NCBI GenBank assembly: GCA_948567375.1
Contig: OX419762.1
Coordinates: forward strand, 32,245,465-32,309,464
Origin: Lunularia cruciata
Taxonomy: Eukaryota; Streptophyta; Marchantiopsida; Lunulariales; Lunulariaceae
Length of the DNA stretch: 64,000 nucleotides
Reading direction: 5' to 3'
The position numbers were made by a program, and so were the translations under genes. Under the pieces are notes generated by a model. The model was not told the DNA's origin and searched no databases. It saw nothing but the letters and a program-made list of their open reading frames with translations. Positions 35,051 through 44,726 of this stretch are shown here, one piece after another; the stretch's first letter is position 1, and every line of letters begins with the position of its first letter.

Positions 35051-35882
35051 TTCGGAATCAAAGGTTGCCCAATTCCATCGGTATTGGTCCACCCATGTGT
35101 GGCATTTTGCTCAATAATGTTGAGGTTGATCTTCTCCTTCACCTCCACCCAATGCTTCTGCTATTCTTTGCGCACAAGCAATGGCTTCAAATATTGTGCA
35201 AGGATTTTGCACCATGACTTCTTTGCAAATCCGCTCCTTTAACCTTTGTTTAAAATTGTTGAGAGCCTCTATTGGACTCATGTTGGTTATTGCAACTTGT
35301 AGATCCAGAAATACCTCCACATACTCTTGTATACTATTCTTTTGTCTCAATCCCCATACTCAGGTTTGAGCCATCTGCACAGAATCCACCGATTGGAAAT
35401 TCTTCAACAATCCTTCTTGCATTGCTGTCCACGTGACCTCTCTTCTCTTTGCCAACATGGATTGTTCCCAAGCATCATACCATGTGAGTGCTTTATCAGT
35501 CAAGTACCTACATGCAAACACGCCTCCAGCATGCTCGGTGATATTTGTTGAGAACAATGGGAAATATTGATTATTCTTGAGATCCAATTTTCCACCACTC
35601 TCATCATACACTGCCCCTTGTAAGGCTTGATGTTGCAGGTCTTCTTCATCCAGAGTAGCAATGTGGCTTCATTGTTGATAGGGTTCATAGGCACAAGTGC
35701 CTCTCCAAGTACTTTGGTCGTAGGTATTGGGTTTTGAGACGGCTCTTCTTCTTGCATGGCTTGATCGTTCCTGAGGATTTGCACTTAACTTTGTAATGTT
35801 TCCATGGTCATCTTAATCTCTCAAAATTCATTCAACATCCCTTCCATTCCTTGCACCAGCTCTTGCAATTGCGGATCCATGG
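35051..35882 (-). pseudogene. A2 gag
   Basis: Minus strand. Start Met at 35882 (MDPQLQELVQGMEGML). The core includes GVFACRYLTDKALTWYDAW (35450-35510), EGLLKNFQSVDSVQMAQT (35360-35415) and the helix IEALNNFKQRLKERI (35225-35270), ending AQRIAEALGGGEGEDQ near 35120-35165. Two segments are open (35360-35611 and 35111-35350). The 3' part of gag continues at 22765 on the far side of B5. Packaging protein; broken by shifts and the insertions. Confidence 0.88.
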
Positions 35883-36470
35883 TTCTTGCAACACTCAATT
35901 GCTAATGTCTACTTCAATATAGAGTCAATATGATCACTTTGGAAGGCGCACAAACTATTGGAACTACCATTGGGACCTCAAAAGCTATCACTCATTGATA
36001 ATACTCCTCACCAAAATTCCTAACCATAAAATCTCTAAACATCACTTTTGGTCTCACTACATAATGGATTTCTACTTGAGTGTTGAAAGGGAGAGAATTT
36101 GGGATATTCACATCCATATTATCATAATAGAATGTAGATTGTCAAATCCCACTCTCTGTCATATATCACCACAGGTAGAATCATAGGGTTTGGTCAGTTC
36201 ATCACCCTATCCATGAATTATGCGCCAAAGTGATAAACTAGCGATACTCTCATTTGCTCATGCTGGATGTACATAACCTTGGTGTGGAATGGATTTAGGA
36301 ATGGAAAGCTAGGTGTGGGAAATTGTCCTCCCGATGCATCCATCCCGTCTGCTCTCTAAAGTCCTTCCTAAGTCTAACAATTACTCTATGTTCTCCACCT
36401 CAAATTACTCAGTTTCAATAGTTCATGCTCTTCCAAGAGGAGTGATCCACTCTCTTGGACTAAGACAATC
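35883..36470 (-). other. A2 untranslated leader
   Basis: About 590 bp between PBS and gag, aligned with A1 2173-2770; no reading frame. Confidence 0.65.
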
Positions 36471-36482
36471 TCTTTGATACCA
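36471..36482 (-). promoter_or_regulatory. A2 primer-binding site
   Basis: Minus strand TGGTATCAAAGA, one base inside the 5' LTR, matching the initiator-Met tRNA site TGGTATCAGAGC at ten of twelve positions. Confidence 0.85.
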
Positions 36483-36483
36483 T

Positions 36484-37215
36484 AGTAATACTCCGAGGAC
36501 AAGAGAAGAGAGAAAAAAAAGATTACACACTCAACATTCGGTGCTCCAAAGGAGCACCTTCTCTTTATTATATAGACAAAGAGGATTCTCCTCCAAGGAA
36601 GCTCCACCATAGGATTAGGCACACAGATAGGTGACATGTCATCAAGCTCCACCCTTGGATTACTCTTTTGGATGGGTGACATGTCGGTCTAGGTCCTATC
36701 TGGTTGGTCAAACAAGCTTTGACTAGAGTGAATCTTTTGGGGAATCTTCCTGTAGGAGTCTTAGAATCACGTAAGGTACCATTGGAAAGCTCCCAATGAG
36801 ACAAACCAGGGGGAGGGGAGGTCAGCCTTTCCTCCATTGGGGGAAATTGTACACATTTTCAAGGCCTAATTCATACATTTAGGCCTCCAAAATTGCCTTT
36901 AAAGATTTCAGGCATATTTCAATTCCTACTCTATTAGTAGAAGTCCCCTTTTGGTGATTCCTCTTTCTGATCTGTTTAGTCCATCATGTGTAACATCCTT
37001 CTAGATGTTACCAGACCAATTCTCACCTTTAAATCTTATGTCTAGCTATTGGTTCTAAGGTTCTCAAGTCTATTTTGGTTTATGCTCTATTAGTAGAAGT
37101 ACTTTTTTGGTGATATTTCTATTTGATCTATTTTGACCATCATGTATAACATCATTCTAGATGTTACCTAACCAAATTTCATATCTAGATCATATGGCTA
37201 GCTCGTGGTATTACA
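36484..37215 (-). repeat. A2 5' LTR
   Basis: 732 bp, partner of 14728-15462, with the same internal tandem block. It ends GTGGTATTACA at 37215, followed by the TSD copy GTGGA. Confidence 0.92.
36541..36574 (-). promoter_or_regulatory. A2 LTR TATA box and adjacent hairpin
   Basis: The minus strand has TATATAA at 36568-36574 and, just downstream in the transcription direction, a perfect 7-3-7 inverted repeat GTGCTCC-aaa-GGAGCAC (36541-36557). The TATA box is shared by A1 (near 2887). Likely core promoter; the hairpin's role is unknown. Confidence 0.55.
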
Positions 37216-37220
37216 GTGGA

Positions 37221-37309
37221 GCTTAGTTGGTGTTGCCACTTGGTGGGGTACTTGTGGTTACAGTTTGTGGTTCCGGTTTGTGGTTGCAGTTGCAATTACT
37301 TTGTCACGA
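37221..37309 (+). other. D2 leader, last part
   Basis: Resumes the D2 leader after A2. It aligns with D1 10430-10510; GGTGGGGTACTTGTGG is shared. Confidence 0.7.
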
Positions 37310-38670
37310 CGGAGTTCATTGGGGATTCTAGAGGAGATTGAATCTGAGTTGGAGTTTGACACAGGAGCTGATTTAGTTGAGAGTGCACTTGGTGCGTCTA
37401 TACCATTGTTGTGGGACATGGACAAGATTTATGGGGCCTCCAAAGGCCCTAGGTGTTACTCTGGTACAATGGGTACCATTGATTTGGATGACTTCATCCA
37501 AGAGTTTGATAGTTGTTGTGATCTGCAGTGGACGCGGAACCCGACTTTTTTTATGCTCTTCATGGCATAGGGAGGAGTTGTTTGAGCATCTGGAGGGTCC
37601 ACCGATGGATGACTACCATGAGTTCAGGAGAGCTCATTTGGAAGAGATTGAGTTATGGAGACAATATTGGTCTCCGAAGTATGTCTTTATCACTTGAGGT
37701 TTGGTGGCCATGAGTAGATTGGTTGTACCTACGAGTTCTAGCTTGAGTAGTGTTGGTGGAGCTAGTGGAGGTGCACTAGTTGGAGATAGTGCTACTATGA
37801 GTGGAGGTACCACTGCAGGAGGTGGTGTGGTACCAAGGTTTAACCCCATGGTAGAGTTCTTCCAATGTTTGGGGCAGAACTACTAAGGAGTACGGACCAA
37901 CAAGCTGAGGAGCTTGCAAGAGTTCTAGTAGAAGGCTGGAAAGAGCCTACACGAGGCATACACTCGCATGAGGTGGCTAATCAATTTCACTCAGGGAGTT
38001 ACTGAGGCCCAGGCAGTCCAATTTTGGTATGGGATACTAGACAAGGAGTTGTGACGTAGAGTTTGTGATGCTACATTTTTACAAGCTACTTTGCCTACTT
38101 TGGCAATGGTCTTTGGTTTGGCTGAGCGTATTGAGCTCAACATGGTGGAGGAGAGGGTGGTGACATTTGGATTTGGTAGGGAGACCTCATCCACAACTAT
38201 TACTTCTTCCAGAGTGCAGCGTAGTGCACCATGCCCAGTTGGTTTTTGAGGACAGGGTGGACAACCCAAATCTTATGGAGCAAGTGGAGGGCCTAGTGGA
38301 GTTAGACCTTTACCTTCATTCTTGGATCAATAGTAGCCAGTGAGTAGTGGTGTTGCTTGTTGGACTTGTAGTGGACCTCACCATCAAAGAGAGTGTACTC
38401 AAGGCAATGGGCGTGATACCTTGGGTGCATCACAGCCAGCATAGAGGCAATGTGAGCATTGCCACAGATTTGGTCACACTAGTGACCGGTGCTTTGACCT
38501 ACACTTGGAGTTACGGAGTGGTAGGGCTGCTATGGCAGGTAATAGAGGAGTTCCAAATCAGGAGGACAAGGTGGTAGTAGAGGATCTACACCTAGTAGGT
38601 GTGCAGTACCAACCCTTACTTCTTATACAACTATGGCTACTTGGATTGAGCAGTTGGAGCAGAGATTGGC
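37310..38670 (+). pseudogene. D2 gag with two zinc knuckles
   Basis: Start uncertain. LLWDMDKIYGASKG lies at 37404-37445; then, after a frameshift near 37570, EELFEHLEGPPMDDYHEF (37575-37625) and EIELWRQYWSPKY (37643-37680). A Gly/Ser-rich stretch (37700-37840) precedes the gag core LHEAYTRMRWLINFTQGV (37950-38003) and ILDKEL. Near 38357-38395 is CWTCSGPHHQREC, and at 38446-38490 CEHCHRFGHTSDRC, a perfect CX2CX4HX4C. A Gly-rich tail follows. RNA-packaging role inferred. About a dozen stops. Confidence 0.85.
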
Positions 38671-39380
38671 TTGTATGGCTATCGCTTAGAGGAGATCAGA
38701 TTTGGGTGCTAAGGCTTCCACCACATATGCTGGTGATAGAGATGCTTTAGACTTCATGTGTGGAGCAACACAGGTGGATGCATCTGCAGCAGTGACTAGG
38801 AGTGCAGTACATGCTCCAGAGCGTAGAGGAGCATCAGTCAAGTTGGACCCAAAAAGAGGAGAGGTTGGAAGATAAGTCAGACTTACGTAGTCTTTCACAC
38901 TATCTGAGGCATTGTAGACGACATCCATGGCTCCTAGACGTCCCAGTGCAGGTGTGGTAGGTGGTGATGGAGTGCATGATGGACTACCTACTTGTCAGCC
39001 ACCTTCTACTACACAAATTGAGTCTAGCATGATGTTGGGGACGGCTTAGCTGATTATGTGTTGCCCTTTGTTTTCAACCAATGACATGTTTACATTGGGA
39101 GTTGACCTAACTCTAGTGTTCTGGTTGGTTGCCATGCTTTGTGAGAGTAGAGATGATGCAGTTCCTACTACTAGAGCAAAGGTGGTTGATAGTGGAGCTG
39201 ACTTGGTCAAGAAGCATGGGATCCGTTCAGCGACCAATGGTTTATGGCAAGCAGCAGCGGCTAGATTGGAGGAGTTGGCAACTAGACTGGAGGAGTTTCC
39301 AGCTAGACCGGCCTTTGAGAGAGCACGGTTCACACTTGGTGTTGTCCTATTGGATAACCAAAGGGGAATTTTCTGTCTGG
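38671..39380 (+). pseudogene. D2 gag-protease spacer
   Basis: Decayed coding stretch with short leucine/glutamate helices; from 39056 it is open for 152 codons and runs into the protease. The heptad-like RLEELATRLEEFPARP lies near 39270-39315. No known domain. The corresponding part of D1 is lost in the N gap. Confidence 0.6.
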
Positions 39381-39740
39381 TGGGACCTTTAGGGAAGGTC
39401 TATACACCCCAGAGAGTCTTGTTAGACTCTGGTGCACAACTCCTTATGTTGGGAAAGGCTGTAGATGTCAATCTGGAGTTACATAAGACCAATGAGGAGA
39501 GGTGTCTATTTTAGATCCAGACATCTCTAGGTGGTGGTTCGACATAGTACATCACACGTGGGGAGCTTGTTGTCCATGTTCAGCCTGGTCATCCGACTGA
39601 TAGCTCGGTGGTGAGAGCTCAAACTATTGCAACAATAGTTGAGTCATATGATGTGCTAGTTGGGGGAGCACTTTTATACCCCATGGGTTTTAGTATTGAC
39701 TATTGGGATGAGCCTCCTATAGACCAGGTTGGGAGTCTGG
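39381..39740 (+). pseudogene. D2 aspartic protease
   Basis: RVLLDSGAQLLMLGKAV at 39410-39465 is the canonical D-S-G-A active-site strand of a retroviral-type aspartic protease, with all three residues intact. YDVLVGGALLYPMGF near 39648-39690 is the equivalent of the conserved I-L-G-x-D/P strand near the C-terminus. It would cut the Gag-Pol polyprotein. Stops at 39513 and 39545 split it. Confidence 0.88.
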
Positions 39741-40120
39741 TGACGGACATGTATGTAGCCTAATAGTACGCTTCAGTAGTGGCAGTCTTGGCTCACTACA
39801 GTCCGAGACCATGGCAACATTAGTTTTAGCTTTCAATGGTGCAGTTACTTGGCCTGGTGACTTGTTGGAAGATTATGCCCATGCAGAGGATACTCTACTA
39901 CCAAAGGAGATCACTTGGATGTGGAGTATGAGTGGGATTATTCCATCCACCTTGGATGGAATAATTGAACCCCATTGTGGAGTTCAGAGGAGGCGTTGCA
40001 GCAACATGCAGATCAGTTGGTGCAATAGGCTTGGAGTGGAGCCTTTGTACCATCAAGAGATGAGTGTGAGGATGAGCCTCCAGAGTCAATTACTTTGACA
40101 CCTCTAGATACCACACTCAT
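39741..40120 (+). pseudogene. D2 protease-methyltransferase linker
   Basis: Coding remnant in which SNGAVTWPGDLLEDYAHAED and the EEALQQHADQLVQ helix (near 39985-40025) can be read, as also in D1. No known domain. It connects protease to methyltransferase without a stop signal conserved between the copies, which supports one polyprotein. Confidence 0.6.
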
Positions 40121-41120
40121 TGCTTGGTAATATCCAATAGAGGGGATATGTTTATTGGAGTTGTTTGGTAGGATTAGAACCGGACTAGCTGCGGTACTAT
40201 AGGTAGGTATACGAGTACAAAGGTACTTGTATGTAGAGAGAGATGAGACTGGTAGGCAATTCTCTCTACATCATGTGGCACACTTGGCCTATCGGTATCC
40301 AGAGTTATTGCCAATCTCAACAGTCAGAGGTTACCAAAAGGCTCTACTAGCAAACATTTCCTTACTAGGGGCGCATGATCTGGAGAGACATAGGTCTATT
40401 CACTTGGTGATTTCTAGATGGCCATGTTAAGGACATACATATGCAGGCCAAGTTTTGAGTCTTTAGGATCCTCATTCTTATGTGTTTTGGGAGATGTTAT
40501 GGATACTATGACATCTTTGGGTTCATCAATCCGTTTCTCCAGCTTACTTTTTGGAGAACATTCCTTTGATGGGTGATTCTTGCACCAGAGTGGTGGCGAG
40601 TACACATCAAGTCTATTCTTAGATATGACTTGCTGTATTGTCGGATGCACCTAGAGTGGGATCACGGGCTCATCATCTTTGTCTTTGGTGGACGAACCTC
40701 TTACCCATAGAGGTTTTACAACGTGCATATGATGGGATTCAGCAACTTGACCACATCCTTGTTGATGACATCTTGGATGTTGGGCATCAGTCTCAGATAG
40801 TGGTAGTGGCTGATAGGTCACCTATGGCAATGGTGAACGTAGTTAGACAACCTAGAGCCGCATTTCCCACACTCATGAGTTTCCCAAGCTCTCATGCTTT
40901 TCAAGAGGGAGGACTTGGACTTGTTGGGGACTCATAGTAACAACAGTTGGTGGAGCCCTACGCTGATGAGAGAGAGCGGGAGATGGATTTCCATACTGGT
41001 ATTACCATTGTTCTAGTAGTGTCAGAGGCATCTAGGCATCAGGTGTTAGGTCAAGCTATGGACCTTAACTATTTGACCTGGATTATGAGCCTTGGCTTGG
41101 CAGAGCAACGTAGGATGCAC
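40121..41120 (+). pseudogene. D2 cytosine-5 DNA methyltransferase domain
   Basis: A single frame runs about 330 codons with in-frame stops but no frameshift. It shows the C5-methyltransferase motifs in order: motif I LLELFGRIRTGLAAVL (near 40155-40200, SAM binding); motif II YLYVERDETG (40227-40257); motif IV HLVISRWPC then stop-GHTYAG (40401-40448), the Pro-Cys catalytic pair at 40422-40427 with the following Gln now TAA; VFWEML; motif VI PAYFLENIPLMGD (40540-40578), with the conserved Glu-Asn; motif VIII SRAHHLCLWWTN (40667-40700); and the C-terminal motifs IX/X (ADERERE ... ASRHQVLGQAMDLNYL, 40960-41075). The SRAH-xxxxWWTNL form and motif X resemble DNMT3/DRM-type enzymes more than DNMT1. 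It would transfer methyl groups to DNA cytosines. D1 has the same domain. Confidence 0.92.
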
Positions 41121-41500
41121 TTGATAGGCATCACCACTCAGACACTTGTGAGCCTCGTGCCTATCAAGATGATTCAAGCACATGCTGGGGGTGATGGACA
41201 AAGTGGACATGGTATTCTTGGGACATAGCCAGTAGCTACTAGGGAGAGTGGTCTACTTGGAGTCCATCCAGGTGAGCATGAGCTACTTGGATTACACCCT
41301 TGGTCCACTTGGGATGCAGCTAGAGGACATGTGGAGCCAGAGTGGAGCGAGTTTGTCACACAGAGGTTGGGACCTCTAGAAGTCGGGAGCATGACACTAT
41401 TGCTCCCAAGGGCCTAGTGAAGCAGCCAGTCAGTACGTCTTTCATTCCTACTACAGTTACAGAGGATACTTGGGAGCCAGATCTTGGACCCAAGCTTACT
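41121..41500 (+). pseudogene. D2 methyltransferase-RT linker
   Basis: Decayed coding region continuing the methyltransferase frame to 41228, then shifting. It aligns with 51011-51230 of D1, which is shorter. No known domain. Confidence 0.55.
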
Positions 41501-42440
41501 AGAGAAGAAAGATGTAGGGTTTGGAGGTTCTTGAGGAACCAAATGAGTTATTTTTCCTTCAGTATGAAGGATTTGGGTACTCTAAAGGGACTTGGTATAC
41601 AGATTGAGTTGACTAGCAATACACCAATTTTCTAATGTCCTTATTGATATAGGGATATGGAGAAGACATTGATTCAAAGCCAGAGTAGTGACCTTTTTGA
41701 GTCTAGTTTGGTGGAGATTTCACATGATGAGTATGCATCAATGATAGTGATGCCAGCCAAGAAGGATATGCATGGCAACTACACAAATAGGTGGATGTGT
41801 GGAGATTACAATTCTATCAACCAACAAACCAGGGCTGATTGATATGCCATGCCTACACTGGAGGAGATTTTTTATGCAATGGGCATGCAAAGATCTTCAA
41901 TACTTTGGATCTTAGAGCAGGATATCATTAGTTGCCAATCAAGGAGGAGGATTAGTCCAAGATAGCATTCTAGGCTATTGATACTCACGGCAAGAATGTG
42001 TTATATTAGTGGAGGTTCTTACCATTTGGGTTAAAGAACACTACTATTGAGTTCCAAAGTGTCATAGATAGGATCCTAGTTGGATTGGATTTTGCTTGGT
42101 GCTATACTGATGACATTTTGGTCTAGAGCACTTCTATGGAGGAGCATGAGAGATAGTTGTTGGAGGTGTTTGAGAGGTTGAGATCTCATGGACTCAAATT
42201 ACATCTTGGGAAGTGTAGGTTCTTCCACAAGCAGGTTGAGTATTTGGGTCAAACTATCTACCCCAGAGGACTTGGTGTTCAGTATACCAAGGTGGAGGCT
42301 ATTGCATGTATTCCTTGGCCTACAGATGTGAGCAGAGTGCGAGCATCTCTTGGATTGGCAAACTTTTATTGCCGCAATGTAAGAGGATTTAGTGTCATTG
42401 CCAAGGCCTTGATGAAGCTAACCAAGCTTACACATGAGTG
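41501..42440 (+). pseudogene. D2 reverse transcriptase
   Basis: LKGLGIQIELTSNTPIF (41583-41635), YASMIVMPAKKDMHGNY (41732-41780), MCGDYNSINQQT (41796-41830), FNTLDLRAGYH (near 41895-41930), RFLPFGLKN (42014-42040), the catalytic WCYTDDILV (42095-42120; Ile of YIDD changed to Thr), then HLGKCRFFHKQVEYLGQTI (42202-42260) and SLGLANFYCRNVRGFS (42346-42395). A typical gypsy RT; the C-terminal 99 codons are open. Dead through shifts and stops. Confidence 0.92.
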
Positions 42441-42900
42441 GTGTTGGAGAGATTAGCAAGAGAGAGCTTTTGTAGAGCTCAAGGAGAATTTGACATCTGC
42501 TTCTATTTTGAGGAGACCGATCAGAGGACAACCATTTCAGGTTCATACTGATTGGAGTATGTTGGGGCTTGGAGCGGTGCTCACTCAGCATGATGATGAG
42601 GGAAAGGAGTTTGTGGTGGCCTATGCTAGTCGTTCCAACAATTCAGTGGAGGCTAAGTAAAGTTCATATGAGGGAGAGTGCCTGGCAGCAGTTCAGGCAG
42701 TAGCACATTTCAGATGTTACCTACTTGGTAACCCCTTCACTCTCATCACTCATCATCAACCGCTGAAGTAGTTGATAGAGGCTTACAAGCTTTAAGGGAA
42801 GCTTGCATGATGAGCCCTGATTTTATAGGAGTATGATTTCACAATTGTTCACTGACCTGGAGTGGTGAACCGTGATGCAGATGGGTTGAGTAGAAACCCA
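42441..42900 (+). pseudogene. D2 RNase H
   Basis: FQVHTDWSMLGLGAVLTQ (42535-42590) with the first Asp, SSYEGECLAAV (42661-42693) with the Glu, LITHHQPLK (42745-42770), in which the third Asp position reads His (intact LIIDYQPLK in D1), and VNRDADGLSRNPC (42865-42902) with the last Asp. Multiple stops. Confidence 0.9.
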
Positions 42901-44300
42901 TGTCCCAGCCAGCAAGATCAGACCAGAGCACATTGGCATGGTGAGATAGATGAGGAGATGGTGCCAGGTTGGCATGCATCTGCCTTTCTATGTATATTTT
43001 TTAAGGCTTTGGTGGTATCTCTCTCAGTGCATCCAGGAGGAGTTATTGAGGTCATAGATCCAAAGAGTGAAGAGATAGGTACAATTCAGCAAGACATTCA
43101 CGATGATGTCTAAGTGATAGACTATCTTTGCACTGGTGTTGTGGGTGGCACAATTAGGGCCAAGGAGAGAGATTGTGTTCTTCAGCAAGCCAACGGTTCA
43201 CATTGGAGTGCAAACACCTTTTGCATGTATGGGAGGATGGTAGAGTGTGAGTAGTACCACTTCCATCTCAAAGAGCATAGTTGGTCCGTCATGCTCATGA
43301 GGAGCTAGGACATTTTGGAGTAAAGATTACATATAGCTTACTTCAGAGTCATTATTGGTGCCACAATATGCAGACCAAGGTACAACAGTTTGTTGCTAGA
43401 TGTGTGGTTTGTGACCAAGTTAGAGCATCATTCAATGCTCCTACGCCACAATTACACCCATACACCCACAGTTACACTGCCACAGTTACCTATCATGGGA
43501 TTGGGTTACCATTGGAATTTGGACTTTGCTGAACCTTTACCGCTAACTGTGAGACATCATTGGTATGTCTTGGTGATGGTGGAGCACTTTTCCAAGTGGA
43601 TTGAGTTGGTGGTACTTCTTGACAAGTCTAGTGAATGAACAACTTACTTTTTCATGGATCAAGTTCTTAGTCATTTTGGTGCACCAGCTGAGGTTTTGAC
43701 TGATCAGGGTATAGAGTTCTTGGAGGAGTTTCAGGTCTTGTGTGACAAGGCTTTGATTGATCATCATACTACATCCCAAGATCACCCTAAGGTAGATGGC
43801 TTAGCATAGAGAGTGGTTCATATGATGAAGAGAGGATTACAAAAGTATGGTTTGTAGAGAGGCCACTTGGGAGATTGGGATCTCCAATTACCTTGGTTGG
43901 CCATGAGCTATTGATCCAGCCGGCAAGCCTCCTTAGCATCCTTCTCTTCTTACCTCCTACTCTATGGACAAGATCTAGATTTACCTACAGCCATTTGTCA
44001 AGATGCAACTGTAGTTTTGGACTTGGATGACCCAGATGTATGGATGAGTGCATGTTCTCAACGGGCAGCAATCTTTCAAAGAGTGATGCCGATGGCCTTT
44101 GAGAACTTGGCGATTGCTTAGCATAGAGATACTTTATGTTGCCCTACCATTTGAGGAGGAGGTTATAGACCCTCCATCTATCGATTTCATCCAGGAGACT
44201 ATGTATATCTACAGCAAACAACACCAATGACACTTGATGTTTCAGTAGGCCCCACTATCTTGAGAGTGCGTGAGGTTTTGCCATGTAGAGTCCTTGTGTT
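42901..44300 (+). pseudogene. D2 integrase
   Basis: A WHGEIDEEMVPGWH tether, then the HHCC zinc domain AHEELGHFGVKITYSLLQ ... CVVC (43291-43415) with all four ligands. Core: HWNLDFAEPL (43513-43540, first Asp), LTDQGIEF (43697-43720, second Asp), HPKVDGLA-stop-RVV (43783-43820), where the catalytic Glu position is a stop codon. WDLQLPWLAMSY and LLYGQDLDLPTA follow (43880-43995); GDYVYLQQTTPM near 44190-44228 is the integrase C-terminal SH3-like start. A DDE integrase, not a tyrosine recombinase. Confidence 0.9.
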
Positions 44301-44415
44301 TGAAGGACATGATGGTATTGTTTGGAAGGATCATGTGCACAATTGTGTGCCATGCCACCTTCCAAACATTGATGGTATGGACCCAAGCTTGGCACATGTA
44401 CATGCGGGCTTGAGG
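44301..44415 (+). pseudogene. D2 integrase tail before PHD finger
   Basis: Open in the frame of the PHD finger: VLVFEGHDGIVWKDHVHN then CVPCHLPNIDGMDPSLA. It completes the integrase C-terminal fold and leads into the finger without a stop. The same words recur in D1 (54075-54205). Confidence 0.75.
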
Positions 44416-44556
44416 TGTATGTTATGTGGCTCTTTAGATGGAGCTACTACTATGTTAGTGTGTGATAGTTGTTTGAGAGGATGGCATATGGCATGTATGA
44501 CTACTCCTTTCATGGTGGTTCCTCAAGGATAGTGGCTATGTCCTAGATGTACTTGA
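44416..44556 (+). pseudogene. D2 PHD finger at the pol C-terminus
   Basis: CMLC, 11 residues, CDSC, LRGW, H, MA, C, 14 residues, WLCPRC, then ACT and the stop TGA (44554-44556). This is the C4-H-C3 PHD-finger spacing, with the conserved Trp two residues before the seventh Cys. The same frame is open from the integrase tail (44227) through the finger to a single premature TAG (44530-44532, Gln in D1). PHD fingers read histone H3 tails, so it could target integration as chromodomains do. D1 carries the same finger. Confidence 0.92.
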
Positions 44557-44726
44557 CCTATAGCTAGTTCATTTTTTATATGGTATAGATTGCAGACAGC
44601 CGACAAACGATGGGCTCCATAGCACCCGGCCTCCTGATCTTTGCCCATCAAAGGGCATACCATATACTTGGAGTACGTGGCTATCTGGAGTTAGAGGGAC
44701 CTAACTGCCAGCTAGGGAGGCAATTA
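44557..44726 (+). other. D2 3' untranslated region with polypurine tract
   Basis: No reading frame. It ends with AGCTAGGGAGG (44710-44720), purine-rich and immediately before the TGGCAC start of X1; D1 has AAGCTAGGGGATGA in the same place. This is where second-strand priming would start, so the retroviral-type LTR is expected to begin at X1. Confidence 0.65.

Larger units (their letters stand above)
14728..37215 (-). mobile_element. A2: chromovirus with chromodomain (hosts B4 and B5)
   Basis: Two LTRs of 735 and 732 bp flank a minus-strand gag-pol. The TSD is GTGGT (14723-14727) and GTGGA (37216-37220), one mismatch. Own sequence is 14728-18823, 22606-22765 and 35051-37215, about 6.4 kb. Order 5' to 3': LTR, PBS, gag, protease, RT, RNase H, integrase, chromodomain, PPT, LTR. 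A chromodomain after integrase places it among plant chromoviruses (Tekay/Reina-like by layout; exact clade not determined). Confidence 0.92.

Noticed and set aside
40121..41120. Methyltransferase motifs as chance matches in a decayed reading frame
   Set aside because: Six or more motifs occur in the right order, spacing and frame, and recur in D1.
44416..44556. PHD finger as a fragment of a host chromatin gene
   Set aside because: The same finger is in the same position and frame behind integrase in two independently inserted D copies.
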